Positions 34,051-44,389 of a stretch of 64,000 bases of DNA are shown here, one piece after another. The number at the start of each line of letters is the position of its first letter. Positions within the stretch are counted from its first letter, which is position 1. Source of the stretch: Sulfurovaceae bacterium (GTDB lineage Bacteria; Campylobacterota; Campylobacteria; Campylobacterales; Sulfurovaceae); NCBI GenBank assembly GCA_028715055.1, contig JAQTLE010000005.1, forward strand, positions 31,526 to 95,525, in the 5' to 3' direction. The notes below the pieces were generated by a model that was not told where the DNA came from, did not search any database, and saw only the letters and a program-made list of their open reading frames with translations. The translations under genes and the position numbers were made by a program.

Positions 34051-35928
34051 ATGGCAAAAGTATTAGGAATAGACTTAGGTACAACCAACTCGGCAATGGC
34101 AATATATGACCATGGTGAGGCAAAAATAATCGTAAACAAAGAGGGTAAAAATACTACTCCTTCAGTAGTAGCATTTACTGATAAAGGTGAAGTTTTAGTA
34201 GGTGAGGCAGCCAAACGTCAAGCAGTTACAAATCCGGAAAAAACTATATATTCAATTAAAAGAATTATGGGTCTTATGTGTGATGAGCCAAAAGCGAAAG
34301 AGGCAAAAACACGATTGCCATATCATGTAATTGACAGAAACGGTGCTTGTGCGATCGAAGTTGCCGGAAAAACATATACGCCTCAAGAAATTTCTGCTAA
34401 AGTATTGATGAAACTCAAAGAAGATGCAGAGGCTTATCTTGGAGAAAAAATAACAGACGCAGTTATCACGGTTCCGGCATACTTCAATGACGCACAAAGA
34501 AAAGCGACCAAAGAAGCAGGAACAATAGCGGGATTAAATGTGCTTCGTATCATCAATGAGCCTACATCTGCAGCATTGTCTTATGGACTTGATAAAAAAG
34601 GTGCAGAACAGATAGTTGTTTATGACCTAGGCGGCGGAACATTTGACGTTACTACGCTTGAAACCGGCGATAACGTAGTAGAAGTTATGGCTACAGGCGG
34701 AGACGCATTCTTGGGCGGTGACGATTTCGATAACCGCGTGATAGACTACATAGCCGGTGAGTTCAAAAATGAAAATGGCGTTGATCTTAAAGGCGATGTC
34801 ATGGCTCTTCAAAGACTTAAAGATGCAGCCGAAAATGCTAAAAAAGAGCTCTCAAGTGCGACAGAAACAGAGATCAATCTGCCGTTTATCACAGCTGATG
34901 CAACCGGACCAAAACACTTGGTAATGAAGATCACTAGAGCGAAATTTGAGTCACTAATCTCTGATTTGGTAGCAAATACTATCAAAACTATCGCAGCAGT
35001 ACTAAAAGATGCGGGACTTAAACCAAGCGATATTAATGAAATCGTAATGGTTGGCGGATCTACACGTGTACCGCTTGTGCAAGAAGAGGTTAAAAAATTC
35101 TTTGGCAAAGAGCTGAATAAATCAGTAAATCCAGATGAAGTTGTAGCACTAGGTGCAGCTATCCAAGGTGGTGTATTAGCAGGCGATGTTAAAGATGTAT
35201 TGCTTCTTGATGTTACTCCTCTGAGCCTTGGAATCGAGACTTTGGGTGGAGTAACGACTAAAGTTATCGAAAAAGGCACAACAATACCGGCTAAAAAGTC
35301 ACAAGTATTCTCAACTGCCGATGATAACCAACCAGCAGTTAGTATCCATGTACTCCAAGGCGAAAGAGAGTTTGCCAAAGATAACAAATCACTTGGTATG
35401 TTTGAGCTTAGAGATATACCGGCAGCTCCAAGAGGTGTACCGCAAATCGAAGTAACATTTGATATAGATGCCAATGGGATCTTGACGGTTTCAGCGCAAG
35501 ACAAAGGTACCGGAAAATCTCAAGAGATCAAAATCACCGGTTCGTCAGGACTTAGCGACGAAGAGATCCAAAAAATGGTACAAGATGCCGAAGCTCATAA
35601 AGCAGAAGACGAGCAAAGAAAAGCATTGGTAGATGTCAAAAATCAAGCGGATGCTTTGATCCATCAAACCAGAAAATCTCTTGGTGAACTTGGAGAAAAC
35701 TTTGATGCATCTGAAAAGGCCGGAATCGAAAGTGCCATCGAAGATCTTGAAAGTACACTGAAAAATGACAGTGCAACCAAAGACGAGATCGAAGCAAAAG
35801 TAAAAGTATTAACAGAAAAAAGTCATAAACTAGCAGAAGCTTTGTATGCTAAAGAGCAAGGTGGTGCAGCTCCAAGCGGTGAGCCAAAACCAAATGACGA
35901 AGATGTTATTGAAGCAGAAGTAGAATAA
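34051..35928 (+). CDS. dnaK: Chaperone protein DnaK (Hsp70)
   Basis: 625 residues, complete. ATPase domain with the phosphate-binding loop [14 protein letters not shown] (residues ~6-19), [14 protein letters not shown] (~140), [16 protein letters not shown] (~168) and [12 protein letters not shown] (~190); GGSTRVP at ~336; the linker [16 protein letters not shown] (~385); the substrate domain with [11 protein letters not shown]; and an acidic C-terminal tail ending [11 protein letters not shown]. Downstream of grpE; AAAAGGAATT is the ribosome site. Transcription from the grpE promoter crosses the tandem repeat. Confidence 0.98.
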   Translation: MAKVLGIDLGTTNSAMAIYDHGEAKIIVNKEGKNTTPSVVAFTDKGEVLVGEAAKRQAVTNPEKTIYSIKRIMGLMCDEPKAKEAKTRLPYHVIDRNGACAIEVAGKTYTPQEISAKVLMKLKEDAEAYLGEKITDAVITVPAYFNDAQRKATKEAGTIAGLNVLRIINEPTSAALSYGLDKKGAEQIVVYDLGGGTFDVTTLETGDNVVEVMATGGDAFLGGDDFDNRVIDYIAGEFKNENGVDLKGDVMALQRLKDAAENAKKELSSATETEINLPFITADATGPKHLVMKITRAKFESLISDLVANTIKTIAAVLKDAGLKPSDINEIVMVGGSTRVPLVQEEVKKFFGKELNKSVNPDEVVALGAAIQGGVLAGDVKDVLLLDVTPLSLGIETLGGVTTKVIEKGTTIPAKKSQVFSTADDNQPAVSIHVLQGEREFAKDNKSLGMFELRDIPAAPRGVPQIEVTFDIDANGILTVSAQDKGTGKSQEIKITGSSGLSDEEIQKMVQDAEAHKAEDEQRKALVDVKNQADALIHQTRKSLGELGENFDASEKAGIESAIEDLESTLKNDSATKDEIEAKVKVLTEKSHKLAEALYAKEQGGAAPSGEPKPNDEDVIEAEVE

Positions 35929-35962
35929 TATATTTTCATTTTAAATTATACAAAATTTATAA

Positions 35963-35983
35963 ATACCGTGCTTTGCACGGTAT
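35963..35983. terminator. Hairpin after dnaK
   Basis: Perfect arms ATACCGTGC and GCACGGTAT with a TTT loop. It is followed by an A-run on this strand rather than a T-run, so it may act with the stronger terminator at 36041. Confidence 0.5.
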
Positions 35984-36040
35984 AAAAAAACAAAACTCGT
36001 CCCCATAAAAACACTCATATATACTCCCATTATGATACAA

Positions 36041-36068
36041 AGAGAAGGAAACTATCCTTCTCTTTTTT
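36041..36068 (+). terminator. Intrinsic terminator after dnaK
   Basis: AGAGAAGGA, loop AACTA, TCCTTCTCT, then TTTTT. A strong rho-independent signal. Confidence 0.8.
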
Positions 36069-36131
36069 AAACACAAACATTTCAAAAATAACAAGCTATA
36101 ATAACGATACAAAACTATACAAGGAATAGCT

Positions 36132-36425
36132 ATGAAAAAGTGTACCACTCTAAAAGAAGCTAGAGATGAGATAGACAAACTCGACCACGATATAGTAACT
36201 CTTATTGCTAAACGCAACGAATATATTAAACAGATAGCACATTTTAAAAATAGTATAGAAGAGGTAAAAGGCGAAGAACGCATTAAAGATGTTATTTCAC
36301 GTGTTAGATCTCAAGCTATATCTCTAGGGCTTTCCCCAAATCTTATCAACGACCTTTATGTTCGCATGATAGATGCTATGGTCGAAAGCGAAATAGAAGA
36401 GTTCAATAATGCTAAAAGTTTGTAA
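36132..36425 (+). CDS. Chorismate mutase (AroQ class)
   Basis: 97 residues of a single AroQ-type helical domain: EARDEIDKLDHDIVTLIAKR (~9-28) with the conserved Arg and Asp, then KNSIEEVKGEERIKDVISRV (~40-59) with Lys and Arg contacts, and a last helix MIDAMVESEIEEF. It converts chorismate to prephenate for Phe/Tyr synthesis; small pyruvate-lyase relatives look alike, so the reaction is not certain. AAGGAATAGCT is the ribosome site. The next gene starts three bases after its stop. Confidence 0.88.
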   Translation: MKKCTTLKEARDEIDKLDHDIVTLIAKRNEYIKQIAHFKNSIEEVKGEERIKDVISRVRSQAISLGLSPNLINDLYVRMIDAMVESEIEEFNNAKSL

Positions 36426-36428
36426 AAA

Positions 36429-37007
36429 ATGGATTTAAATAAAAATGACAAAGTAGCACAATTAGTTGAAAAAATAAAATCCTTAGAAGCAGAATTAGAG
36501 TTGGAACTTCATGAAAAATTTGAAAATTTTAATTGTGAAATAACCCAAAAGCGCGAGGAATTAAGAGCAATATATAAACGAGATAAAGAAAATTGGTTTG
36601 TATACCTTATGAATGCTCCAGTATTATATGTTCTTAGTGTTCCAATCATTTGGGCTTGTTTGATACCGGCATTTTTTTTGGATATCGTAGTTTCATTGTA
36701 TCAAGCGACCTGCTTTCCTATTTATAAAATATCCAAAGTCAAAAGAAGCGATTATATCATTGTAGATAGGCATAAACTTGGTTATCTTAATATAATAGAG
36801 AAAGCAAACTGCTGGTATTGCAGTTATTTTAATGGTTTGCTGGGATATGTATCTGAGATAGGCGGACGAACAGAACAATTTTGGTGTCCTATTCGTCATT
36901 CCGCTCGCGTGAAGTCTATGCATGAATATTATAAAAATTTTGTTGACTACGGAAATAGTAAAGAATATAGACAAAATCAACCAGAATTACGAAAAGAGTT
37001 GGAGTAG
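36429..37007 (+). CDS. Conserved hypothetical membrane-associated protein
   Basis: 192 residues. A charged N-terminal coiled-coil stretch (KIKSLEAELELELHEKFE) is followed by two adjacent hydrophobic segments (~57-95, VLYVLSVPIIWACLIPAFFLD). After them come conserved-looking motifs KANCWYCSYFNGLLGYVSEI and EQFWCPIRHSARV, with three Cys and a His that could bind a metal. I have seen this arrangement only as conserved hypothetical. It begins three bases after the chorismate mutase stop; its ribosome site is weak, suggesting coupled translation. Confidence 0.75.
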   Translation: MDLNKNDKVAQLVEKIKSLEAELELELHEKFENFNCEITQKREELRAIYKRDKENWFVYLMNAPVLYVLSVPIIWACLIPAFFLDIVVSLYQATCFPIYKISKVKRSDYIIVDRHKLGYLNIIEKANCWYCSYFNGLLGYVSEIGGRTEQFWCPIRHSARVKSMHEYYKNFVDYGNSKEYRQNQPELRKELE

Positions 37008-37043
37008 AAGTATTATTTTACTTTGGCTGTTTAAGGTTAATTT

Positions 37044-37397
37044 ATGAATTTTAAACAAATAGATACTTATCTTCTTGCAAAAAAAGGAGCAACTTTTGAT
37101 TATCCTTTTGATGCAACAACGAGAGTTTATAGAGTAATGAATAAAATGTTCGCACTTTTATGGAATGAAGAGTCTTTGACAATTAACCTAAAATGCAATC
37201 CATTATATGCTTTGGAACTTCGGTCTATATATCCATATATAAAGTCCGGTTATCATATGAACAAGAAACACTGGAACACAATTACGATAGATAAAGATAT
37301 TAACGATGAGTTGCTAAAAGAACTTATAGATCATTCATATGAGCTAATAATCTCGAAATTAACTAAAAAACAAAAAAAAGAGTTAATTTTAAAATAA
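37044..37397 (+). CDS. MmcQ/YjbR family protein
   Basis: 117 residues. Family signs: the start YLLAKKGATFDYPFDATTRVYRV, then MFALLWNEESLTINLKCNP (substituting for the KP..LRS region), SGYHMNKKHWNTITID (the conserved His-x-Asn-Lys-x-His-Trp) and HSYELIISKLTKKQ. These small proteins have a CyaY-like fold; a DNA-binding label is often used but weakly supported. Confidence 0.88.
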   Translation: MNFKQIDTYLLAKKGATFDYPFDATTRVYRVMNKMFALLWNEESLTINLKCNPLYALELRSIYPYIKSGYHMNKKHWNTITIDKDINDELLKELIDHSYELIISKLTKKQKKELILK

Positions 37398-37415
37398 AAT
37401 TATAAAGTACTCTAT

Positions 37416-37580
37416 TTAATCATCTTTCCCTGCTACCGCATGCACAGTACTTCCGGCTACATCTATAACAGCACTTGCTGTAGCGCCAGCAATAGCTATA
37501 GGTGCAGTTATCATTTGGGTACATCCATTCATGAAAATAGATCCTGCGACAACTAGTATTATCATTTTTATATTTATCAT
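37416..37580 (-). CDS. Very small lipoprotein (54 residues)
   Basis: An ATG at 37580 with AAAGG eight bases upstream opens a 54-codon frame ending in TAA at 37416. It encodes a signal peptide (IKMIILVVAGSIFMNGC) with lipidated Cys20, followed by a mature part rich in Ala, Val and Thr (TQMITAPIAIAGATASAVID) and an acidic end GKDD. Such small lipoproteins of the form C-x(10)-AGxA...are common and unannotated in many genomes. Gene between the YjbR-like gene and the DUF255 gene. Confidence 0.6.
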   Translation of the reverse strand: MINIKMIILVVAGSIFMNGCTQMITAPIAIAGATASAVIDVAGSTVHAVAGKDD

Positions 37581-37623
37581 GATAGCCTTTATTTTTTTAA
37601 TAAGTATAGCAAAAATACCATAA

Positions 37624-39558
37624 TTAATTTAATGATTCTATATGGAATTTAATTTCTTCAAAACTTTTTGTATGAGCAAAGCATGCTGCTTTTTTGCAAA
37701 GTGACCATCCGTCTTCATTGCTAATTTCCAGTAACAAATATGGAAATGAGAGCGAAGCTATGTCATAAAATTTTTCTTCGATATTTATTTTCTTGGATTT
37801 GAGTACTATGTTGCCTTTTAGATATTGTACAACCAAATTTGTCATGCCAGGGCTTGAGATAGGTTGGCGCATAATAGAATGTGAATGTCGCTCGATGGAT
37901 GCAAAAATAATATCTCCATAATCCAAATCAGATAACATATCCAATTTACCAAGTGCTTCAAGTATAACAGCTAGAGATGATGGGTATGAGCTATCATAAG
38001 CTTCTGCTTTTGTAGCAAATTCTCCAATTGCAAAATTCCATTCATGACGGCTATAAAATTTTTTGATAGCCTCGTTGCTAAGAGTAGTTGCCAATTCAAG
38101 ATAGTTTTTGTCAAATGTGCTCTGATATGCTTCGATAAGTGCTAGAACTAAATAAGCATAGTCTTCTAAAAATGCTTCTATATTTGGAGTTTGGTTGCCG
38201 ATCGAAGTATGATAAAGTATGCCATCTACATAAAGTTTATCCAAGAGTTTTGACATTGAATTTTTGGCGATATCAAGATACTTTGATTCAGTTCTACCTG
38301 CATAAAAAAGAGTTTTAATCATCATGGCATTCCACGAAGTAATGATCTTGGTATCTCTAAATGGATATTCCCTGTCAGCTCTTATATTTTTTAGAGCATT
38401 GATGGCCAAATCATAATATGGTATCATTTTTATGTTATTTGGGTCTGATACATTGGCTATAGATTTGCCTTCAAAGTTGCCATTCTTGTTAATGTCGAGT
38501 GCAATAGCTGCTTTGTCGGCATCTTTTGGTGGTATGCCGATTTGCACAAATGCATTGATGGCTTCTTGATAATCATATATAAAATATTCTCCTTCTTGAT
38601 TTTTGGTATCGGCATCACTTGCTGAGTAAAAGAGCCCATCTTTGTTCATATAATTAAGCATAAATTCTATGCTATCAAAGGCTATATCTTTATATGTATT
38701 ATTTTGAGATATAAAATATCCTTTCAGATACAGTTCTGCTAAAAGGGCATTATCATATGTCATTTTTTCAAAATGCGGTACAAGCCATTTTTCATCTGTG
38801 CTGTATCTGCAAAATCCGCCATCTATCCTATCATAAAATCCGCCCTTTATCATGGAATCGAGTGAAATTTTTATCATTTCAAATATTTCTTTGTCATTTG
38901 TAATTTTATAAAAATCTATAAGAGTATTATGGGTTGACACTTGCGGAAATTTTGGCGCATTTCCAAAGCCACCGTTATGTTTATCAAAAAGGCTTTTTGC
39001 CTGAGATATAAATTTATCCATGATGCTCATGTCAACTTTTGTTGCTTCGATTTTGGATTTAGGTTTTAGAAATTCAAGAACTTCAGAGCCTTTTTGTGTG
39101 AGCGTAGAGGCATCTTTGGCATATTTTTGCGCTATTAATATCAGCAACTCATCAAAAGCCATCATGCCATATTTTTGTGTAGATGGTATATAGGTCGCAG
39201 AATAAAACGGCTTCATATCAGGTGTCAAAAATATGGAAGTAGGCCATCCGCCACTTTTGCCGTTCATAAGAGCATAAACTTCTTGAAAATATTTATCTAT
39301 ATCCGGCCTTTCTTCTTTGTCTACTTTAATGGATATAAAATTTGCATTTAAAAGTCCGGCAATTTTTTCATTTTCAAATGATTCATGTTCCATAACATGG
39401 CACCAATGACAGCTACTGTAACCAATCGAAACAAATATAGGTTTATTCTGTTCTTTTGCAATTTGCAAGGCTTCATCACCCCATGGATACCAGTCTACTG
39501 GGTTATGGGCATGTTGTTGCAGATAAGCGGATGATTCTAAAATGAGATGGTTAGCCAT
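37624..39558 (-). CDS. DUF255 thioredoxin-like / YyaL-type protein
   Basis: 644 residues. The N-terminal thioredoxin-like domain (~1-150) starts [23 protein letters not shown] and has the redox-like motif [15 protein letters not shown] (CxxC, ~47-50). The rest is an alpha/alpha-barrel like N-acylglucosamine 2-epimerases ([21 protein letters not shown], then YTDE-like [17 protein letters not shown]). The family (SPATA20/YyaL) is widespread and of uncertain activity. It stands 100 bases from dsbD, divergent from it. Confidence 0.93.
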   Translation of the reverse strand: MANHLILESSAYLQQHAHNPVDWYPWGDEALQIAKEQNKPIFVSIGYSSCHWCHVMEHESFENEKIAGLLNANFISIKVDKEERPDIDKYFQEVYALMNGKSGGWPTSIFLTPDMKPFYSATYIPSTQKYGMMAFDELLILIAQKYAKDASTLTQKGSEVLEFLKPKSKIEATKVDMSIMDKFISQAKSLFDKHNGGFGNAPKFPQVSTHNTLIDFYKITNDKEIFEMIKISLDSMIKGGFYDRIDGGFCRYSTDEKWLVPHFEKMTYDNALLAELYLKGYFISQNNTYKDIAFDSIEFMLNYMNKDGLFYSASDADTKNQEGEYFIYDYQEAINAFVQIGIPPKDADKAAIALDINKNGNFEGKSIANVSDPNNIKMIPYYDLAINALKNIRADREYPFRDTKIITSWNAMMIKTLFYAGRTESKYLDIAKNSMSKLLDKLYVDGILYHTSIGNQTPNIEAFLEDYAYLVLALIEAYQSTFDKNYLELATTLSNEAIKKFYSRHEWNFAIGEFATKAEAYDSSYPSSLAVILEALGKLDMLSDLDYGDIIFASIERHSHSIMRQPISSPGMTNLVVQYLKGNIVLKSKKINIEEKFYDIASLSFPYLLLEISNEDGWSLCKKAACFAHTKSFEEIKFHIESLN

Positions 39559-39660
39559 GATCTAATTCCTTTTATTAATGTTTAATTAGTCAATATCAGA
39601 TACAATATCGATTATGTAATTTTATATTATAACAAAACTTAAATATTGTAAGGGCAATTG

Positions 39661-41418
39661 ATGATAAAACGGATATTATTATTGGTGTTGGCTATAAATA
39701 GCCTGGTTTTGGCCGCAGGATTTGGCAATGCAAAACAACAAGAATTCCTAAAACCAGAAGAAGCATTTAAAGTTACTACAACTGAAGCCAATGATTCGAT
39801 CATCACAACCATAACTTTAGGCAAAGATATATTTATCCATGCAAATTCACTTAAATTTAAAATCACTAAACCTTCAAATACTATACTAAAAGCTACACTT
39901 CCAAAAACAAATATTTTTCAAGATGAAGCAGTATATGATCAAGAAATTAAGATATCCATTCCTAAAAAAGATATTGAGGCAATTACAAAAGATTCTTTTG
40001 ATCTTCAGGTTTCTTTTGAAGGATGTTCTAAGAATGGCGTATGCTATCAGCCTGTAAATAAAAGTTTTACTTTTGCCGGTAAAAGTAATAGCACATTTTT
40101 ATCAAAATTCAACTCTCTAAGCAATAGTACCAATATGGCCAATATTGCAAAAGCAATCAAATTTGAAAGTTTTAGTTTTGTGATTTTGCTCTTTTTTGTA
40201 GTGGGATTGCTTTTGGCTCTTACCCCATGTATATTTCCTATGATACCTATATTATCAGCTATTATTGTATCTCAGTCTAGCAATGAAAAACCAAGTATTA
40301 TGCGTGCATTTTTAACATCTTTGGTTTATGTATTGGCTATGTCTTTTACTTATGCAATCATAGGAGTAGTGGCAGGATTGCTTGGATTTGATATGCAAGC
40401 TGCAATGCAAAATCCATTGGTATTGATACTTTTTGCCGGTGTTTTTGTTGCTCTTGCTATCTCTTTATTCGGTTATTACGAGATTGCCTTGCCTATGAAA
40501 TGGCAAACTAAGATCTCCTCTATTAGTGATAATGCCGGTAGCAAAGGAATAATAGGAACTGCTATTATGGGATCTTTATCAGCACTCATAGTTGGACCAT
40601 GCGTAGCTCCCGCACTAGGCGGGGCTATACTTTTTATATCACAAACAGGAGATGCCTTCCTTGGCGGGATTGCTTTATTTGTGATGAGTATCGGTATGGG
40701 CGTGCCTTTGCTGCTTGTAGGCATAGGAGCTGGCAAATGGATGCCAAAACCCGGGGGCTGGATGAGTTTGGTCAGCAAGTTTTTTGGCGTAGTAATGCTT
40801 GCTATTGCAATTATGATGATTTCTCGCTTGATTCCTGCGATGTTAACTATGGTATTATTGGCAATTTTAGTGATCGGGAGTGCATTTGGATTATATAAAA
40901 ACAGCAAAGTATTTATTAGTAAAATGGCCAAGACCATATCCGTTGTTTTTGTTATTTTATTATCTTTGCTCGGGGCAGCATGGTTAGTCGGAGCTTTTAC
41001 CGGAGCTACTTCTGCTTTATCGCCATTAGCGCATTTTATATCAAGCGGTGAGCCGATCTCGAGCCATGGACGCAAAGGTTATTCGGTAGAAAAATTAATG
41101 AATGAAATAAAATTATCAGGTAAGCCGGTTATTGTAGATTTCACCAAAGAGTCTTGTTCGGCATGTAAAGAGCTTGATATGATAACATTTTCAGATCCAA
41201 TGGTAAAAAAATCATTCAAGGGTTTTTTATTTATCCAGGTTGATTTGACAGACAACACGGCTGATGATACAGCCATGTTGGAACATTTTGGAGTATTTGG
41301 CACTCCAAATATTTTATTTTTTAATGCAAAAGGTGAATATCTTAAAGATTACACTATAACAGGATTTGTATCTCCAGAGCAGTTGGTGAAACATATAGAA
41401 ACATTACCAGGGAGATAA
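39661..41418 (+). CDS. dsbD: Thiol:disulfide interchange protein DsbD
   Basis: Carries electrons from cytoplasmic thioredoxin to periplasmic partners. 585 residues from the ATG at 39661 (GTAAGGGCAATTG upstream). Signal peptide ~1-19; periplasmic alpha domain with the Cys pair in FEGCSKNGVCYQPV; a membrane domain of eight helices with one redox Cys in TPCIFPMIPI and its partner in GPCVAPALGGA; and a C-terminal thioredoxin domain with ESCSACKELD (CxxC). The next gene begins directly after the stop. Confidence 0.95.
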   Translation: MIKRILLLVLAINSLVLAAGFGNAKQQEFLKPEEAFKVTTTEANDSIITTITLGKDIFIHANSLKFKITKPSNTILKATLPKTNIFQDEAVYDQEIKISIPKKDIEAITKDSFDLQVSFEGCSKNGVCYQPVNKSFTFAGKSNSTFLSKFNSLSNSTNMANIAKAIKFESFSFVILLFFVVGLLLALTPCIFPMIPILSAIIVSQSSNEKPSIMRAFLTSLVYVLAMSFTYAIIGVVAGLLGFDMQAAMQNPLVLILFAGVFVALAISLFGYYEIALPMKWQTKISSISDNAGSKGIIGTAIMGSLSALIVGPCVAPALGGAILFISQTGDAFLGGIALFVMSIGMGVPLLLVGIGAGKWMPKPGGWMSLVSKFFGVVMLAIAIMMISRLIPAMLTMVLLAILVIGSAFGLYKNSKVFISKMAKTISVVFVILLSLLGAAWLVGAFTGATSALSPLAHFISSGEPISSHGRKGYSVEKLMNEIKLSGKPVIVDFTKESCSACKELDMITFSDPMVKKSFKGFLFIQVDLTDNTADDTAMLEHFGVFGTPNILFFNAKGEYLKDYTITGFVSPEQLVKHIETLPGR

Positions 41419-42258
41419 ATGAATAAAACATTGCAAATAGGCAAGATAAATGCCTTAGAGGTTTCACGAAGCAGTGATTATGGGCTTTTTTTGAAAGCAA
41501 AAGACGGAAGCGAAGTTTTACTGCCAAATGCTTATGTAAAATCTGATGAGATGGATATAGGCGAACTTGTCAATGTTTTTTTATACACAGACTCAGAAGA
41601 CAGAATAGTAGCCACCACGGAGCGACCAAAGGCGATGCTGGGTGAATATGGATATTTTAGAGTTGTCAGTTATAAGCAATATGGAGCTTTTGTAGATTGG
41701 GGTTTGCCAAAAGATTTATTTGTGCCGCTTTCAGAACAAAAAGAGTATTTTCATGTAGACGATTGGTTTGTTTTAAGGGTTTGCCTGGATGAGCAAACAG
41801 GTAGATTGTATGGCACGCAAAAAATAGGAAAATGGCTCTCTAATGATACGCGGGGGCTTTTCCCTATGCAAGAAGTAGATATGTTTGTAATCGCTAAAAC
41901 CCCGCTAGGATATAAAGTAGTAGTAAATAATCTATTTGAGGGTATGTTATTTGATAATGAAATTTTTGAACCCATATCAATCGGCGATCAAAAAAATGGA
42001 GTTATAAAAACTATTCGCAAAGATGGCAAACTTGATTGTTTGCTAAAAAGTGTCAAGCTAAATCAAGATGATGCATCACAAAAAGTATTAGATATTCTCA
42101 AAAGTCATGGCGGCACGGTGTTATGCACCTATAAAAGCGATGCTTCTTTGATATCAGATATTTTTGGTATGAGCAAAAAAGTCTTCAAGCGAACTTTGAC
42201 CGAATTGATCAATAAAGACAAAATCACTCTTCATGAAGATAAAATTATTATTAATTGA
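41419..42258 (+). CDS. CvfB/YitL-like S1 RNA-binding protein
   Basis: 279 residues. S1-type OB folds are visible in order (INALEVSRSSDYGLFLKAKD at the N-terminus; GEYGYFRVVSYKQYGAFVDWGLPKDLFVPLSEQ at ~74-107; then LGYKVVVNNLFEGMLFDNEIF), with a C-terminal winged helix (LKSHGGTVLCTYKSDASLI, KKVFKRTLTELINKDKI). This matches CvfB, which binds RNA and affects virulence or stress factors in Firmicutes; its role in Campylobacterota is not known. It begins one base after the dsbD stop (TAA ATG). Confidence 0.9.
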   Translation: MNKTLQIGKINALEVSRSSDYGLFLKAKDGSEVLLPNAYVKSDEMDIGELVNVFLYTDSEDRIVATTERPKAMLGEYGYFRVVSYKQYGAFVDWGLPKDLFVPLSEQKEYFHVDDWFVLRVCLDEQTGRLYGTQKIGKWLSNDTRGLFPMQEVDMFVIAKTPLGYKVVVNNLFEGMLFDNEIFEPISIGDQKNGVIKTIRKDGKLDCLLKSVKLNQDDASQKVLDILKSHGGTVLCTYKSDASLISDIFGMSKKVFKRTLTELINKDKITLHEDKIIIN

Positions 42259-42342
42259 TTTTTATAATTGCATTTTGACATTTTTTTATTTTAATTTTCT
42301 TTTCTAATGATATAATTTTTCTATTAGCATATGGAGATTTTG

Positions 42343-43899
42343 GTGAGATTATTATGGTTTTTATTGTTTTTCGCTGGTGTGTTGGAGGCTGATTTTAGCA
42401 TCGCAACATATAACGTAGAAAATCTTTTTGATGCCAAAAACCAAGGCAGCGAATATGATGATTATAAATCAGGCACTCACAATTGGAACGAAACCACCGC
42501 GCAAATCAAGCTTAATCATACGGCCGAAGTAATATGTGATATAAATAGTGACATAATTGGACTACAAGAGATAGAAAATGTGTATGTATTTCAAGAGTTG
42601 ATCTCTAGGCTAAAACAAGTCGGATGTGATTATCCATACAATGCCATTACTTCCAAGGCCAATTCCCCAATACAGATAGCCCTTTTATCCAGATACCCCA
42701 TAATTTCAAAAAGAGAAATAATAGTTTCACGTGATCCAAAAGTTCGTAATATTTTAGAAGTTTCATTGGATATTGATGATAATCCTTTAAAAGTATTTGT
42801 CAACCATTGGAAATCAAAATCAAACAATGGCAAAGAGAGTGCTAGAGTAAATACTGCAAGAGCTTTGGCAAATCGTATTTCACAGCTATCAAGCAATGAT
42901 GAATATATCATTTTAGGAGATTTAAACAGCAGATATGATGCTCCAAATACTCTAGAATCAAAACTTGACGATACCAACGGATTTACTGCTATTGGAGATG
43001 TTTTGCATACTTTTCAAAATAATCATTTGGTTAGTAAAGCAGAGATCATCAATGCCACAAAGGGTATGCATTATAATCTTTGGGGCGAATTAGCACCTGC
43101 AAATAGATGGAATCACCAATTTTTCGGTGATAAAAGCTCAATAGATCATATATTATTACCACGAACATTATTTGATAGAAAAGGCATAGAGTATAAAGAT
43201 AATACATTTATAGTCTTTGCACCCCCATATCTAAAAAACCGTTATGGTGCTATAAATCATTGGAAGATCAAAAACGGTATGCATGAAGGCAAAGGATATT
43301 CAGACCATTTGCCACTCAAAGCAAGTTTTACAATGACTCCTTTTAAGCTCGGTTCCAATGTTGCACAATATAAAATAACCAAACAGCCTATAGAGTATTT
43401 ATATGCGCATGATATTCTCCAATCGGATATATTGCTAGAAAACGTAGTAGTTATATGGCAAAAAGGAACAAATGCCATAATCAAACAGACACCACAAGGC
43501 AGAGGTATTTTTTTGTATAAATGTGCCAAAGGACTTAAAGCTGGAGGCTCATATGATATGCTTGTGCATGAAATCAAGAGTTATAATGGACTCAAAGAGG
43601 TTACGCATTTAAGCATAGTCAAACAAAAAAGCACCGATATCCAAGTGCAACCATTCATCCTAAATTCTATAAATGCGCCAATAGCCAACAGACAAAATGA
43701 AGTCATTAGAGAAATATCGGGTATATATCGAGATAATAAGATATTTTGTTCAAATAAATCTTTGCCGATATTTTTCAAAACCAGAGCTTCTTTACCGCAA
43801 GACGGCGATAAAATAAAGATATCTTATGGACATTTGGGGTATCATAAAAAATTGGAATTGGTCGTATATGACAAAAAAGATTTCGAGATTCTGGAGTAA
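42343..43899 (+). CDS. Secreted endonuclease/exonuclease/phosphatase family protein
   Basis: 518 residues from the GTG at 42343, favoured because GGAG is six bases upstream; an ATG at 42331 (522 residues) lacks a ribosome site but is possible. A signal peptide (VRLLWFLLFFAGVLEA) leads to an EEP nuclease domain: ATYNVENLFDAKN, GLQEIENV (metal Glu), VFVNHWKSKSNNGKESARV (catalytic region), ILGDLNSRYDAP, and SIDHILLP with SDHLPLKASF (His). The C-terminal ~160 residues form a second domain of unknown type, perhaps an OB or lamin-tail-like fold. Likely periplasmic or extracellular DNase. Confidence 0.9.
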   Translation: MRLLWFLLFFAGVLEADFSIATYNVENLFDAKNQGSEYDDYKSGTHNWNETTAQIKLNHTAEVICDINSDIIGLQEIENVYVFQELISRLKQVGCDYPYNAITSKANSPIQIALLSRYPIISKREIIVSRDPKVRNILEVSLDIDDNPLKVFVNHWKSKSNNGKESARVNTARALANRISQLSSNDEYIILGDLNSRYDAPNTLESKLDDTNGFTAIGDVLHTFQNNHLVSKAEIINATKGMHYNLWGELAPANRWNHQFFGDKSSIDHILLPRTLFDRKGIEYKDNTFIVFAPPYLKNRYGAINHWKIKNGMHEGKGYSDHLPLKASFTMTPFKLGSNVAQYKITKQPIEYLYAHDILQSDILLENVVVIWQKGTNAIIKQTPQGRGIFLYKCAKGLKAGGSYDMLVHEIKSYNGLKEVTHLSIVKQKSTDIQVQPFILNSINAPIANRQNEVIREISGIYRDNKIFCSNKSLPIFFKTRASLPQDGDKIKISYGHLGYHKKLELVVYDKKDFEILE

Positions 43900-43902
43900 A
43901 TA

Positions 43903-44337
43903 ATGGCATATTATAGTTGGATATTGGCATTTCATGTCGTGAGCGTTCTTAGTTGGATGGCAATGTTGTTTTATCTTCCTAGACTTTTTGTTTATCATCG
44001 AGAACATAATGACAAAGTTCAGTTTGTTGAGGTTGTCAAAATCCAAGAATATAAACTATATAAATATATAGGTCTTCCGGCGTTATGGGCTACAGTTATT
44101 AGCGGCTTATTTTTATTGTGGCTCAATCCGTATTTATTACAAAGCGGCACTTGGATATATATCAAGCTTTTTTTGGTCTTTTTGCTTGTAATGTATAGTT
44201 TTTCTCTTGATTATTTTCGCCGTGTGTTGGCAAATGATAGACATGCACTTAGCGGTAAATTTTTCCGTTTATATAATGAGGTGCCGACATTGCTCGGTAT
44301 CGGTATTGTAATTATGGTCATTGTAAAACCTTTTTAA
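43903..44337 (+). CDS. hemJ: HemJ-type protoporphyrinogen oxidase
   Basis: 144 residues with four membrane helices. The HemJ signature is at the N-terminus: WILAFHVVSVLSWMAMLFYLPRLFVYH (haem-ligand His and the LPRLFVYH motif). Further typical parts are KLYKYIGLPALWATVISG, and KLFLVFLLVMYSFSLDYF. HemJ oxidises protoporphyrinogen IX to protoporphyrin IX in organisms lacking HemG/HemY. It starts three bases after the upstream gene stop, and hemD is elsewhere in the window. Confidence 0.9.
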   Translation: MAYYSWILAFHVVSVLSWMAMLFYLPRLFVYHREHNDKVQFVEVVKIQEYKLYKYIGLPALWATVISGLFLLWLNPYLLQSGTWIYIKLFLVFLLVMYSFSLDYFRRVLANDRHALSGKFFRLYNEVPTLLGIGIVIMVIVKPF

Positions 44338-44389
44338 TGTCATTTTTAACTTGTTTTCATATCTGCAAATGCAGTATATTTTAAATAAT

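Noticed and set aside
34809..35504. 231-codon minus-strand frame within dnaK
   Set aside because: Shadow of dnaK codon bias; composition is Ser/Thr/Leu-rich as expected for antisense frames, with no ribosome site.
40476..41075. 199-codon minus-strand frame in dsbD
   Set aside because: Antisense to membrane helices of dsbD, which give long open frames by composition.
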